Assembly: GCF_015679185.1 (NCBI RefSeq)
Contig: NZ_CP064939.1
Location: 372,001-436,000 of the forward strand
DNA from: Pedobacter endophyticus
GTDB lineage: Bacteria; Bacteroidota; Bacteroidia; Sphingobacteriales; Sphingobacteriaceae
DNA: 64,000 bases
Direction of reading: 5' to 3'
How positions within the stretch are numbered: the stretch's first letter is position 1; each line of letters opens with the position of its first letter. The position numbers were made by a program, and so were the translations under genes. The notes under the pieces were generated by a model. The model was not told the origin of the DNA and did not search any database. It was given only the letters and a program-made list of their open reading frames with translations. This document shows positions 16,541 through 26,481 of the stretch, one piece after another.

Positions 16541-18365
16541 ATAAAGGTAAACTGAAATAAAATGTGGAGCCTTGTTTCAATTCACTTTCCACCCAAATTT
16601 TTCCACCGTGTTGATTAATGAGTTCGGCGCAGATGTACAGACCGACGCCAAAGCCCGAAATGGTTTTTGTGTCAGGGCTATCAACCCGGTAAAAACGATC
16701 AAACAATTTGTCGAGGTCGCTGGCCTTGATGCCAATTCCTTCATCTTCAATACTAACAATCACTTCGTTGTCATTCGTTTCGCACTTTATTGCAATCAAC
16801 GATTCCTTTTTTGAGTACTTGGCGGCATTTCCGATCAGATTGTTCAATACATTTCCGATTTTTTCCTTATCAGCATTCACCATTACATCACATTCGCCTA
16901 CAACCTGGATAAAATGACTCGGCAAAATAATCCTGTTTTCTTCAGCGATAACCTCAATCAGCTCCATCAGGTTAAATTGCACCTTGTTCAGATAAATCTT
17001 TCCCGCCTCTAACAATGAAACATTGAGGAAGCCATCAATCATTAGCGACATGCGCTTAAGTTGAATGCCAACTTTGTTAAGGGTATCAACAGCATAAGCG
17101 TCCTTTCCGTCTTTGAGTTTGTATTGCAGCAGCTGAATGTAAGCACTTAATGAGGTTAATGGCGTTCGCAGTTCGTGGCTCACCATGCTGATAAAATCGT
17201 TCTTCCTGAGTTCATTTTGCTTAACTGCAGTAATATCCAGTACGGCTCCTGCGATGTAAATTGGTTTTCCGTCGGGATCGTAGTAAGCCTTACCAGTCGA
17301 TCGTAACCACTTGGTATGCCGCGTACCATCAATCCTGATTTCGTACTCAATGTTGAACGAAGTTTGATGGTGCAATGCTTTTCTAATGGACTGACTTACC
17401 GTTTCCATATCTCGTTCCATCACAAGCGACTTTGCTTCGCTTATGCTCAAATTGTTATGGTCGAGCGTATAAATTTCTTGTGCTCTTTCAGATAAAAAAC
17501 ACCGCTTACTGTTCAAATCGACATTCCACGAACCCATGCCCGAAGCATCCATGGCCAGCTTTAAAATATCTTTAGCTTTCAGCAACTCCTTTCTGAAGTT
17601 TACCTGCTCGGTGATGTCGTTGACAATAACGAAGATGCTGGTAACTGTTCCCGTTTCGTCTTTGAGTGGTTGATATATGGCGGTTAGATAGGCGTCGCCT
17701 GCAGAGGTCGAAAACTGTAGTTCGTTTAAGGTTAACTGCTGACCGGTAGAGAAAATGCTCCTCACTTTAGTTAGAATATCTTCCCGGTCAGCCAGTTCTG
17801 CATGAACAATTTCCTGAGGCTTGTTTATGATTTCGTCTCTTGTTTTACCCCACAAATTCAGCATGTTTTCATTGGCATATTCGGTGGTAAGTTCCGTGCC
17901 CTTTAAAACGCACATCCCGACCGGGGCCTGATCAAAAAAGTTTCTGAATTTGGTTTCTCTTTCTAGCAACTCCGAAATTAAATCGTGAATGCGGTCATCT
18001 GTCTTTTTGAACGAGCAAATTACCATCGTAGTCGATTCTGACGCTTCAAAAGCTATCGGCGTCATATCTACTTCCCAATATTCATTTGGCTGAACGCCGT
18101 TTAAGTTGGTTTTGAAAGATGCTTTTTCGTTATCCTTAACGGCTGCCGCTATTTCGAGTTCAAACTTTTGATATTCAATTTGATTGAACAGTCCCAAAAA
18201 AGGCTCATTTTCAACTGATTGCCCGCCAGACAGCCGGTTTAACAGCGCTTTAAACTGCTGATTACACTCCAGCATTTTTAATTTGGGAAAGGTATCAAAA
18301 ACAGCTACAGGATCTTGTATATGTTTGAGAAAAGCGCTTCGTAGGACATTAGATGGATCAAGCAT
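16539..18365 (-). CDS. orphan multi-PAS sensor histidine kinase
   Basis: 608 aa, no transmembrane segment or signal peptide, so probably cytosolic. Three PAS-like domains at about 10-120, 139-255 (FFDQAPVGMCVLKGTEL) and 265-382 (MGSWNVDLNSKRCFLSERAQ, then IAGAVLDITAVKQ). HisKA has H397 in MVSHELRTPL; the ATPase has NLIGNAAKYS, DEGIGIK and GFGVGLYIC. Ends normally without a receiver. No response regulator gene is adjacent, so its partner lies elsewhere. The signal is unknown; multiple PAS domains suggest redox, small-molecule or light input. Confidence 0.92.
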   Translation of the reverse strand: MLDPSNVLRSAFLKHIQDPVAVFDTFPKLKMLECNQQFKALLNRLSGGQSVENEPFLGLFNQIEYQKFELEIAAAVKDNEKASFKTNLNGVQPNEYWEVDMTPIAFEASESTTMVICSFKKTDDRIHDLISELLERETKFRNFFDQAPVGMCVLKGTELTTEYANENMLNLWGKTRDEIINKPQEIVHAELADREDILTKVRSIFSTGQQLTLNELQFSTSAGDAYLTAIYQPLKDETGTVTSIFVIVNDITEQVNFRKELLKAKDILKLAMDASGMGSWNVDLNSKRCFLSERAQEIYTLDHNNLSISEAKSLVMERDMETVSQSIRKALHHQTSFNIEYEIRIDGTRHTKWLRSTGKAYYDPDGKPIYIAGAVLDITAVKQNELRKNDFISMVSHELRTPLTSLSAYIQLLQYKLKDGKDAYAVDTLNKVGIQLKRMSLMIDGFLNVSLLEAGKIYLNKVQFNLMELIEVIAEENRIILPSHFIQVVGECDVMVNADKEKIGNVLNNLIGNAAKYSKKESLIAIKCETNDNEVIVSIEDEGIGIKASDLDKLFDRFYRVDSPDTKTISGFGVGLYICAELINQHGGKIWVESELKQGSTFYFSLPL

Positions 18366-18764
18366 AAATAGGAATAATGGCTTTTCTCAAATATAATCTA
18401 TAAACCTGCAATTATCAACATGTTTCGCATTTCTTCCAAAAGACAGTTTCTGTTTGCCTTTAAAAAAGATCATTCCAGGGACAAATAAATACGAATGAGT
18501 TGACGGACAGCCAGCTTTGCGACTTATTCTTCACAGTGGTTTACAGATTTGAGATTTATATGCTGTTCATCATTTTCTGTCGGTGTTACTGCGCAGGGCA
18601 AACGCAGCTTTTCGCGGAGTGCCGACATAATATTATTATAGCTGACAAACGGTATTCGAAGTTCGTTTCTTTGTGCAGTTCCGTTAACCGTTTTGTCCTA
18701 TAATTAATATTATGTTAAGTTGACTTTTTAAACACCTCGCCTCTCACCAAATTCTCGCTGATTT
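18366..18764. other. 399-bp intergenic region, nothing recognised
   Basis: Contains the upstream region of the PAS kinase (minus) and the downstream end of a TPR gene (minus). A 67-codon open frame at 18500-18703 is Cys/Phe-rich and not gene-like. No terminator, repeat or RNA gene was recognised. Confidence 0.4.
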
Positions 18765-19910
18765 TTACATTTCTCTTAACCGGCGGTTAAGCTCTTCAAT
18801 TTTGTCGGTTTCGTTCTTTTTAGAATAGATATCGATGAGAAGCTGAACGGTTTTCTTGTCGTTTGGATTAATTTCATTTGCACGCTGTAGCGCAAACTGT
18901 GCCTTATCAACCAGGCCGGTAAATTGAACGGCCTTATCAGCTTGATTTTTTCGCAGCGTTTCATTGGCGGTATTTAAGTACGCCAAACTAAGTTGATATA
19001 GTGCATCGAAATAATTCTGATCAGATGCCAGGGCTTTATCATAAGCCAATATTGCCGTTGCATTGTTGCCGCCAGCCTGCTGTATGTAGCCGTACAGAAA
19101 ATACAGAAGCTTGCTGTTTCTTTCTAACTTCAGGTTTTTTTCGATCAATCCCTGTGCTTTCGTGAAATTCTCGGTGTCGAGCAATAAATTGATGTAATCG
19201 TTAGTCAAAAAACGATTGTACGGATTAAGCAGCAAACCATCTTCCAGCGTTTTTATTGCTGCTTCGTTGTCAGATTTAACAATGTACATTTGTGCCATTT
19301 TCTGATAAACTGACGGATTTCTGATTCCATTTTCTTTGGCCCGTTTAAAATAATTCAGTGCTTCATCGTACGATTGAATGTTCAGGGCGCATATTGCAGT
19401 ATTTAAGGCCAAAGCCGTATCGGCCGGAAAACTGTCGCTTACCTCCTTAAGATCAGTAAATGCTTCATTAAAATCGTTCGCAAAATAAGCCTCGTTGCCT
19501 TTGTATTGCTTCTTAATCAAAATGTTATGATTCGACGCCTTGATTAGTCCTGAGTTATCATCGTACTTATCCAGTTTTTTCGCCTGCTTAACCGCATCTA
19601 CTGCCGAATCGTAATATTTGTTTGAATTGTTGGGATCAGTATCTATCAACGAAGCAAAAGATGTTAAATATGCCTTAATAGACCAGGTTTCCGACCATTT
19701 TTTGGTCTTATTATCTTTCTCTGCCGATTCTATCGCCTTTAAGCCTTCGGAAATGAGCTCTAATTGTTTTTTCGGCTCTTCTTTATTGGCAATTGACGCT
19801 TGTAATTTACCAACCGAGTTTCTGGCAATAAGGATCTGGCTTTTTTGGGCCACAGCATTAACAGACAAAAAAACGAGCGTAACAAGTAATATTTTAAAGC
19901 GGTATTGCAT
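18765..19910 (-). CDS. secreted tetratricopeptide-repeat protein (paralogue 2)
   Basis: 381 aa. An N-terminal Sec signal (MQYRFKILLVTLVFLSVNAVAQ) is followed by helical TPR units, most clearly from about residue 165 on (ALALNTAICALNIQSYDEAL, YQKMAQMYIVKSDNEAAIKT, ALYQLSLAYLNTANETLRKN). It resembles its upstream neighbour at 20003 in layout (AQKS start, AKKLDK region, TPRs, final K-rich helix), so the two look like an old duplication. It is separated from that gene by a strong terminator and so has its own promoter. TPRs act as protein-binding scaffolds; the partner is unknown, but placement in the periplasm is likely. Confidence 0.85.
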   Translation of the reverse strand: MQYRFKILLVTLVFLSVNAVAQKSQILIARNSVGKLQASIANKEEPKKQLELISEGLKAIESAEKDNKTKKWSETWSIKAYLTSFASLIDTDPNNSNKYYDSAVDAVKQAKKLDKYDDNSGLIKASNHNILIKKQYKGNEAYFANDFNEAFTDLKEVSDSFPADTALALNTAICALNIQSYDEALNYFKRAKENGIRNPSVYQKMAQMYIVKSDNEAAIKTLEDGLLLNPYNRFLTNDYINLLLDTENFTKAQGLIEKNLKLERNSKLLYFLYGYIQQAGGNNATAILAYDKALASDQNYFDALYQLSLAYLNTANETLRKNQADKAVQFTGLVDKAQFALQRANEINPNDKKTVQLLIDIYSKKNETDKIEELNRRLREM

Positions 19911-19952
19911 AGGAAAGAATTTGGTACAGTTATTAAAACCATAAAATTAAAC

Positions 19953-19992
19953 AAAAAAAAAGAGTCCCGATAAAATCAGGACTCTTTTTTTT
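19953..19992 (-). terminator. terminator after the gyrA-TPR transcription unit
   Basis: AAAAGAGTCC and GGACTCTTTT arms with an 11-nt loop, flanked by A and T runs. It lies just after the stop of the TPR gene at 20003 (minus strand). Confidence 0.85.
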
Positions 19993-20002
19993 AGATCGGT
20001 GT

Positions 20003-21091
20003 TTATTGCTTAGGAAGCGCGTCTAAACGTTTTTTAATGTCTTCGTAATTTTTGGTGTCGTTTCTAAAGGCGTATATGGTTTTTAAAGTTTCCAAAGCAC
20101 CCTGGTTTTTCGAATCTAATTCGAGTGCTTTTTGATAAAAGGGCAAAGCCTTATCCAACATGGCATTCATTTTTGTAGTAACTTCATTAAATTCCTTAAC
20201 TTTTTTAGAGTCGATTTTATTGCGATCTTTTTGCAAAGCAAGTGCCTGCGAAAAATAAATGTTACCTAACAAAACCTGATAATTTGGGTTTGTTGGCTCT
20301 TTTGCAGCTAAAGCAACAAGCATTTGTTCTGATTTTGCAGCATCTCCCCTGTCGATATAAATTTGTGTTTCAGTTTTGATCCAGTCTGTATTGTCAGGAA
20401 ATTTCGCTGTAGCTTCTTTAATAATAGCAAGTGCGGCGGTAGTATCTTTTTGCTTTGCAAGCGCTGTGCTAATAATTTCCGAATACAAATCTTTCGACTG
20501 CGGCGAATTTAACGAAATCACTTTTTTAAATTGGGTAATCATCCCCGGATAATCTTCGATGTTTCTGGCCGCGATACCTGCATTTAAGTACATGGAAGTA
20601 TCTTGTGGATTAATTACAGTAGCTGCAACGAATTTCTCGTAAGCAGTTTTGTAATCTTTCCTGTTATAGGCAAGCACGCCACCGTTTCTAACCGCATTTG
20701 TTACATTAGTTTCGGCTAAAGCGATATTGTCTTTCTCGGCGCCTTTAGTATCCAGCTTTTTTGCTTCCGCTATTGCATCCTGAGCAATTTTTAGGTTGGC
20801 ATTGGCATTGGCCATATTTACGGTATCTAACAGCGCCGCAGTTGATGCGAATAGTGCACGGTAAGACCATGCCTCGGGCATTACTTTCGATTTCTCATCA
20901 GCAATTGCCTTTTCGGTGTGTGCTAAACCAGTGTTAATCGATTCTAACTTTTTCTCTAACGGTCCGGTTTGATTTTGAAGCAAAAACTGCGTCACATTCC
21001 AAACTTTCTTGGCGTCGGCTACCTCGCTTTTCTGAGCAAATGCAGTGCTTGCTGCGCCTGCTAACATTATACCTAGAAATATTTTTTTCAT
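20003..21091 (-). CDS. secreted tetratricopeptide-repeat protein (paralogue 1, gyrA operon)
   Basis: 362 aa, signal peptide MKKIFLGIMLAGAASTAFAQ, then TPR-like helices (GVLAYNRKDYKTAYEKFVAA, DTSMYLNAGIAARNIEDYPG, NPNYQVLLGNIYFSQALALQ). It starts 25 bp after the gyrA stop on the same strand, with no terminator between, so it is likely cotranscribed. A TPR gene directly behind gyrA is an arrangement I recall from other Bacteroidota. The periplasmic signal suggests no direct part in gyrase function. Paralogue of the next gene downstream. Confidence 0.87.
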   Translation of the reverse strand: MKKIFLGIMLAGAASTAFAQKSEVADAKKVWNVTQFLLQNQTGPLEKKLESINTGLAHTEKAIADEKSKVMPEAWSYRALFASTAALLDTVNMANANANLKIAQDAIAEAKKLDTKGAEKDNIALAETNVTNAVRNGGVLAYNRKDYKTAYEKFVAATVINPQDTSMYLNAGIAARNIEDYPGMITQFKKVISLNSPQSKDLYSEIISTALAKQKDTTAALAIIKEATAKFPDNTDWIKTETQIYIDRGDAAKSEQMLVALAAKEPTNPNYQVLLGNIYFSQALALQKDRNKIDSKKVKEFNEVTTKMNAMLDKALPFYQKALELDSKNQGALETLKTIYAFRNDTKNYEDIKKRLDALPKQ

Positions 21092-21116
21092 AATTTTTAT
21101 TCTAATCTTTATTTAA

Positions 21117-23705
21117 TTAATTTTCTTCTTCGGTTTCGTCATCTGTATCAGCTTCGTCATCAGTTTCTTCCGGCTCGGTCGTATCTGCTTCAACCTCTTC
21201 CCCATCTGTAACCAGCACGCCTTCCAAATCTACCGTTTCCTCTTCATCTTCCTCATGATCGATTTTAGTAACCGATGCAATTTCATCATCTCCTTTTAAC
21301 GATATCAATCGAACGCCTTGCGTGGCACGTCCCATTACACGTAAAGCGGCTACCGGAATTCTGATTACAATTCCCGAGCGATTGATGATCATCAAATCTT
21401 CGCTGTCTGTAACGCCTTTTATCGAAACTAATTGTCCTGTTTTTTCAGTAACATTAATAGTTTTTACACCCTTACCGCCACGGTTTGTTACACGATAATC
21501 TTCAATATCGGTACGTTTTCCATATCCTTTTTCTGATACTACTAACACTGTAACTTCAGGATTGTTTACAGCAATCATGCCAACAACTTCATCCTTATCG
21601 TGTGCCAGTCGTACACCCCGCACGCCAGTGGCTGTTCTACCCATCGGGCGAACCGTTTTTTCGTTAAATCGGATGGCCCTGCCCGATTGTAAGGCCATTA
21701 CAATCTCGCTTTCGCCATCAGTTAAGCAGGCTTCCAATAAAACATCGCCTTCATTAATGTTAATTGCATTTATACCATTAACACGGGGACGGGAATAAGC
21801 CTCGAGAGAAGTTTTCTTGATTGTACCTTGTTTAGTACACATAATAATAAAATTGTTCTCCAGATACTCCTGATCTTTAAGGTTCTTCACTTTGATGTAA
21901 GCCTTAATTTTTTCTTCTTTCGGAATATTGATAATGTTCTGAATAGCCCTGCCCTTGCTGGTACGCGAGCCTTCGGGAATTTCGTAAACCCTTAACCAGA
22001 AACATCTTCCGGCCTCGGTAAAGAACAACATATAGTTGTGGTTAGAAGCCACGAGCATGTGCTCGATGAAATCCTCATTACGCGAGGTGCTACCTTTCGA
22101 CCCCTTGCCGCCCCTGCCCTGCGCTCTAAACTCGGTTGCAGGTGTACGTTTCACATAACCTTCGTGCGAGATAGTAATGACTACTTCCTCATCTTCGATG
22201 AAATCTTCCATGCTCATATCTTCCGCAGAATGAACAATGGTAGTTTTACGCTCATCACCAAATTTCTGCTTCACTTCTTCAAGCTCATCTTTGATAATCT
22301 TCATACGCAAACCTTCATCTGCCAAAATAGATTTCAAATAATCGATGGTTTTCATCAGTTCAGCATACTCCTCTTTAATCTTATCACGCTCTAGTCCTGT
22401 TAAACGACGAAGCGTCATATCCAAAATTGCACGTGCCTGAATATCGCTCAGCCCGAATTTCTCCATCAAGCCCATGCGAGCCTCATCTGGTGTTTCAGAA
22501 GCCCTGATTAGTTTAATCACTTCGTCTAAGTGATCTAACGCAATAAGGTAACCTTCTAAAATATGCGCACGCTTTTCGGCTTCGGCAAGTTCATATTTCG
22601 TACGGCGGATAACAACATCATGTCTGTGATCAACAAAATGTACAATTAAATCCTTCAGATTTAGCATTTGCGGCCTGCCTTTTACCAATGCAATGTTGTT
22701 TACACTGAAAGAGGTTTGCAAAGCCGTATATTTATATAGGTTGTTGAGCACGATCGATGCATTGGCATCGCGTTTAATTTCGTACACAATCCGAATACCA
22801 TCTTTGTTCGATTCATCTTTAATGTTAGAAATTCCTTCGAGCTTTTTCTCGCCAACCAGTTCAGCAGTACGCTCAATCATTTGCGCCTTGTTTACCTGGT
22901 AAGGGATTTCGGTAACGATGATTACTTCGCGATCTTTAATGTTTTCGATTTCTGCCTTTGCACGCATTACAATACGGCCACGGCCAGTTTCGAAGGCTTC
23001 TTTAACACCGGTATATCCGTAAATGATACCACCTGTCGGAAAATCGGGCGCCTTAATAAACTTCATTAACTCTTCAATAGTAATCTCTCTATTATCGATG
23101 TAGTTAACAATACCATCAATAACTTCGGTTAAGTTGTGAGGGGCCATGTTGGTAGCCATACCCACCGCAATACCCGATGATCCGTTTACTAAAAGGTTGG
23201 GAATTTTTGATGGTAAAACCGAAGGTTCCTGTAACGTATCATCAAAGTTTAGTTGAAAATCTACCGTATCCTTATTAATATCGGCAAGCATTTCTTCGGC
23301 AATTTTTGCAAAACGTGCCTCGGTGTAACGCATTGCAGCCGGCGAATCGCCATCAATGTGGCCAAAGTTTCCCTGACCATCTACCATTGGGTAGCGTAAG
23401 CTCCAGTCCTGGGCCATACGAACCATGGTAAAATATACCGATGAGTCGCCATGTGGGTGGTACTTTCCTAAAACCTCGCCCACAATACGGGCCGATTTTT
23501 TATGTGGTTTGTTGCTGGTTACACCTAGATCGAGCATACCATACAAAACGCGGCGGTGTACCGGTTTTAATCCATCGCGTACGTCAGGCAAGGCCCTTGA
23601 TACAATTACCGACATTGAATAGTCAATGTAGGCCGATTTCATTTGCTCTTCTATATTAATCTGAATGATTTTGTCGTTCTGCTGATTCTCTAAATCTTCT
23701 GCCAT
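21117..23705 (-). CDS. gyrA: DNA gyrase subunit A
   Basis: 862 aa. Catalytic Tyr127 in [10 protein letters not shown]; quinolone-determining segment [15 protein letters not shown] at 83-97; GyrA box QGRGGKG in the C-terminal beta-pinwheel, marking true GyrA rather than ParC. The last 60 residues are extremely acidic ([13 protein letters not shown] end). GyrA breaks and reseals DNA to introduce negative supercoils with GyrB. The position matching E. coli Asp87 is Phe92 here, while Ser83 is kept as Ser88. A TPR gene follows in the same unit. Very confident. Confidence 0.98.
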   Translation of the reverse strand: MAEDLENQQNDKIIQINIEEQMKSAYIDYSMSVIVSRALPDVRDGLKPVHRRVLYGMLDLGVTSNKPHKKSARIVGEVLGKYHPHGDSSVYFTMVRMAQDWSLRYPMVDGQGNFGHIDGDSPAAMRYTEARFAKIAEEMLADINKDTVDFQLNFDDTLQEPSVLPSKIPNLLVNGSSGIAVGMATNMAPHNLTEVIDGIVNYIDNREITIEELMKFIKAPDFPTGGIIYGYTGVKEAFETGRGRIVMRAKAEIENIKDREVIIVTEIPYQVNKAQMIERTAELVGEKKLEGISNIKDESNKDGIRIVYEIKRDANASIVLNNLYKYTALQTSFSVNNIALVKGRPQMLNLKDLIVHFVDHRHDVVIRRTKYELAEAEKRAHILEGYLIALDHLDEVIKLIRASETPDEARMGLMEKFGLSDIQARAILDMTLRRLTGLERDKIKEEYAELMKTIDYLKSILADEGLRMKIIKDELEEVKQKFGDERKTTIVHSAEDMSMEDFIEDEEVVITISHEGYVKRTPATEFRAQGRGGKGSKGSTSRNEDFIEHMLVASNHNYMLFFTEAGRCFWLRVYEIPEGSRTSKGRAIQNIINIPKEEKIKAYIKVKNLKDQEYLENNFIIMCTKQGTIKKTSLEAYSRPRVNGINAININEGDVLLEACLTDGESEIVMALQSGRAIRFNEKTVRPMGRTATGVRGVRLAHDKDEVVGMIAVNNPEVTVLVVSEKGYGKRTDIEDYRVTNRGGKGVKTINVTEKTGQLVSIKGVTDSEDLMIINRSGIVIRIPVAALRVMGRATQGVRLISLKGDDEIASVTKIDHEEDEEETVDLEGVLVTDGEEVEADTTEPEETDDEADTDDETEEEN

Positions 23706-23771
23706 AAATTATTATCCTCGTTGTTTAAAACGATATTTAAAAAAGGTATTATTATAACCTTGCGAATTTAA

Positions 23772-23779
23772 CAAAAATA
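23772..23779 (-). promoter_or_regulatory. probable -7 element of the gyrA promoter
   Basis: Reads TATTTTTG on the minus strand, a full match to TAnnTTTG, 66 bp before the gyrA ATG. The -33 TTTG is poorly preserved. Confidence 0.45.
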
Positions 23780-24427
23780 TAGCGAATTAAGGCATTGTGG
23801 AAAAGTTTTACGCTTGTGGACAGCGTTTTTAACCTCTTTTTATTTTTAACTGATTGAAGCACAGTTTTAGCGATTTTAACTTTTGTCAATTGTCGTCGTC
23901 ATTAGCGATCCGTTTTAGAAAAACCATAAGGAGCTAGGATGACAGGTTAAACGCTGTCATCCTGAGCAGTAATTCATTGCATAAAAATCAATATGAATGA
24001 CGTTTATATCTTCTTGCCGTCTTTCCCGCGCAGGCGGGAATCACAATGCCAAGTTAAAGTCTTTCTTTCGATTTAGGATTCCCAATTAAATTGGGAATGA
24101 CGACCGTTCGTAGTTGGCGTTCCATTCATTTGGCCAACCTATAATTAAGTAATTGTAATCCAATAAGTTACTAAATAACGTCAATGGTAGTTTTTATTTA
24201 TTACATAACATTAATATGAATGCCGTTTTTTAAGGCGGTCGTCATTGCCCAAAGGGACTACGTTATAGCGAGGTACAGCCTGTCCCGACTTTTCGGGGAA
24301 GCAATCTTCTTGATTAAATAATATCTCCTATGAGATTGCTTCCATCGATGAAAAATTGATTTCGCAAAGACGGAGCGCTCCAAAACGTAAATCGTTTAGG
24401 ATTCAGCCGCTTTACACATTTCGACTA
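23780..24427. repeat. intergenic region made of degenerate dispersed palindromes
   Basis: No gene. Remnants of several Bacteroidota interspersed repeats are visible: GCTGTCATCCTGAGCAG near 23953; CGCAGGCGGGAATCAC near 24029 with GGATTCCCAATTAAATTGGG near 24078; and GTCATTGCCC...GCGAGG... GGGGAAGCAATCTT with a mirrored GAGATTGCTTCC at about 24250-24345, related to module B of the 7-9 kb array. Such sequences often fold as bidirectional hairpins at gene ends. Confidence 0.55.
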
Positions 24428-25660
24428 TTACTCTTCCAAATAATCTAAATCTTTATCAAAACTTTCTTTGAGCTGGCTCAATCCGAACATGGCAATTAAG
24501 GTAAGCACGCCCATTACCAGATATCCGGCGGTGATTAAATCGTACTTACTTGCTAAAAACTCAAAAAAGAAAGTGATTGGAATCAGGGCGCCGCGAACAA
24601 AGTTGGGTGCGGTTGTAGTAACGGTAGCCCTGATGTTGGTTCCGAATTGCTCGGAGGCTATGGTTACAAAGGTGGCCCAATACCCTACCGAGAAACCCAT
24701 AAACAGACAAATCCATATAAATGAGCTGCTACTTAGGCCAAAACTACTTAAGTAAACCACTACGCTGATAACGGAAAGCAAATGGAAGATGAAAACCGTT
24801 TTTTTTCTCGATTTCAAAACCTGAGCCAACAGTCCGGTAACTACATCGCCAATGGCAATGCCAAAGTAAGTAAACATAATTCCGGTACCTGCTTTTAAGG
24901 GCTCGGTTGCACCAAGGGCCTTTCCAAATTCGGGCGCCAGCGTAACCAAAATTCCGACTACGAACCACAAGGGAACGCCTATTAAGATGCAATAGAGGTA
25001 TTTTAGAAACCGCTTCTTGTTATTAAAAAGCATAAAGATGTTTCCTTTGGCTATTTCGGACTTGGCGGCGTGCTTAAACATGCCCGATTCGAAGGTGCCA
25101 ACGCGAAGCAGCAGCAGGGCAAGCCCCATTCCGCCGCCTACAAAATAAGATGTTTGCCAGGTGTAATGCGACGCAACGGTTGCTGCAACTGCGGCCCCCA
25201 AAAGGCCGATAGCGCCAACAATCATCGTTCCATAGCCCCTTTTCTCTTTATCCATGGTTTCGGCTACAAGCGTAATTCCGGCGCCTAGCTCTCCGGCAAG
25301 CCCAATCCCGGCAATAAACCTGATTATTGCATAGCTGTTAACGGTAGTTACAAAACCGTTGGCGATGTTGGCCAAAGAATATAAAAGGATCGATCCGAAA
25401 AGCACTTTTATCCTTCCGAGTTTATCGCCGAGTACGCCCCAAAGTATTCCGCCCAGTAAAAGGCCAAACATTTGTGCATTGATAATGAGAAAACCGTCTG
25501 ATTGCATGTCTTTTGCGGAGACACCGATTTCACCCAAACTTTGGACGCGAACTACCGAAAATAATACAAGATCGTAGATATCTACAAAATAGCCTAGAGC
25601 GGCAACAATAACGAGGAAAATTACATTGCGGTTTTTGGCTTTTAGCTGGGAAGGTTCCAT
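24428..25660 (-). CDS. MFS transporter
   Basis: About 410 aa when started at the ATG at 25660 (MEPSQLKAKNRN); the open frame continues upstream but adds only non-homologous-looking residues. Twelve hydrophobic segments are plausible. The loop 2-3 signature GDKLGRIKVL and the TM4-5 region RFIAGIGLAGELGAGITLVA fit the sugar/metabolite:H+ symporter branch of the major facilitator superfamily. The substrate cannot be told. Single gene; the next upstream gene is a small lipoprotein with its own terminator. Confidence 0.9.
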   Translation of the reverse strand: MEPSQLKAKNRNVIFLVIVAALGYFVDIYDLVLFSVVRVQSLGEIGVSAKDMQSDGFLIINAQMFGLLLGGILWGVLGDKLGRIKVLFGSILLYSLANIANGFVTTVNSYAIIRFIAGIGLAGELGAGITLVAETMDKEKRGYGTMIVGAIGLLGAAVAATVASHYTWQTSYFVGGGMGLALLLLRVGTFESGMFKHAAKSEIAKGNIFMLFNNKKRFLKYLYCILIGVPLWFVVGILVTLAPEFGKALGATEPLKAGTGIMFTYFGIAIGDVVTGLLAQVLKSRKKTVFIFHLLSVISVVVYLSSFGLSSSSFIWICLFMGFSVGYWATFVTIASEQFGTNIRATVTTTAPNFVRGALIPITFFFEFLASKYDLITAGYLVMGVLTLIAMFGLSQLKESFDKDLDYLEE

Positions 25661-25720
25661 TTCAAATATTTGGTTTAAAGTGCTGAAAGTACAAATAAGC
25701 ACAAATAAATAAAATAGAAT

Positions 25721-25757
25721 TTAAAAATAAAAGCCACTCTGGTTCTTGAGTGGCTTT
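25721..25757 (-). terminator. terminator of the small lipoprotein gene
   Basis: Arms AAAGCCACTC (25730-25739) and GAGTGGCTTT (25748-25757) with an 8-nt loop; an A-rich run at 25721-25732 supplies the U-tract on the minus strand. Confidence 0.75.
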
Positions 25758-25763
25758 CGGATC

Positions 25764-25979
25764 CTACATAGGAGGCATTTTCTTTGTTGTATCTGGCGGC
25801 ATCGTTCTCGATGTGTCAGGTGGCGTTGTGGTCGATGTAGTATCCATCGGGGCCGTTGTAGCGGTCGAATCCGTCATTGTACTATCTGAAGAACCAGCCA
25901 TGTTCTTCGACGAATTGCATGCTGATGTGGCAATCATCAATGTGCCAGCAAAAGCAAGACTTAAGATTATTTTTTTCAT
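25764..25979 (-). CDS. small Ser/Thr/Pro-rich lipoprotein (71 aa)
   Basis: 71 aa. Lipoprotein signal MKKIILSLAFAGTLMIATSAC with Cys21, then an almost purely Ser, Thr, Asp, Met and Pro tail containing a PPDT motif repeated three times with variation (TTPPDTSRTMPPDTTKKMPP). It would be anchored to a membrane with a flexible extended tail. Such low-complexity lipoproteins are common in Pedobacter-like genomes and lack known function. A terminator lies 7 bp downstream. Confidence 0.75.
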   Translation of the reverse strand: MKKIILSLAFAGTLMIATSACNSSKNMAGSSDSTMTDSTATTAPMDTTSTTTPPDTSRTMPPDTTKKMPPM

Positions 25980-26092
25980 AGTTTTTTAATGTTATCTCAA
26001 CTCTTAACAACCTCTTAATCATTTGGTTTTAACTTTTTAGGTTAAATCGTAAAAAAGAGTAGTTAAAGCGCTGATTAACAAATAAGAAACTA

Positions 26093-26401
26093 CTATTCAT
26101 GGTGAATCTTCAGCTTGTTGAGCAGCTCGGGCGATACGTTTTCTGCATAAGCGCCATAGGCATCAACAAGTACACCTTTTAAATTGCCCACGTTTGATGA
26201 TATGGCGTACACTACCGAGCTGTCTGCAGGATCGGTCATCCCCTCAAAGCGGTATACTTCGTCGATCTCAAATTCTTCGGGCATCAAAAGTAAATCGATC
26301 TCCTTACATTCCAGCGCATCAGGCGTTAAATTAAAATCGAGGTTATAGCCGCGGCTATCTAAATCGGCCAGGGCAGCCGTAACAGTGTCGAAAATATGCA
26401 T
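26093..26401 (-). CDS. conserved Bacteroidota protein of unknown function (102 aa)
   Basis: 102 aa, MHIFDTVTAALADLDSRGYN..., then LECKEIDLLLMPEEFEIDEV and YRFEGMTDPADSSVVYAISS, ending in VDAYGAYAE. I recall this compact family in many Bacteroidota, sometimes labelled phosphoribosylpyrophosphate synthetase; that label cannot be right, since the protein is a third of the needed size and has no PRPP-binding loop. Acidic, soluble, no signal peptide. It is divergent from the hotdog gene at 26482, sharing an 80-bp intergenic region. Confidence 0.75.
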   Translation of the reverse strand: MHIFDTVTAALADLDSRGYNLDFNLTPDALECKEIDLLLMPEEFEIDEVYRFEGMTDPADSSVVYAISSNVGNLKGVLVDAYGAYAENVSPELLNKLKIHHE

Positions 26402-26481
26402 GCATCTAATTTACTAAAATATTACGGAAACAAGGGCGTTAAAACTTTAAAAGGTGATAAAACTTTCTGATATTAGTCTAT

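Noticed and set aside
18500-18703. 67-codon frame
   Set aside because: Cys/Phe-rich, no ribosome binding site, and no recognisable family; probably chance.
26093-26401. Phosphoribosylpyrophosphate synthetase
   Set aside because: Only 102 aa and lacks the PRPP loop; the label sometimes given to this small family cannot be supported.
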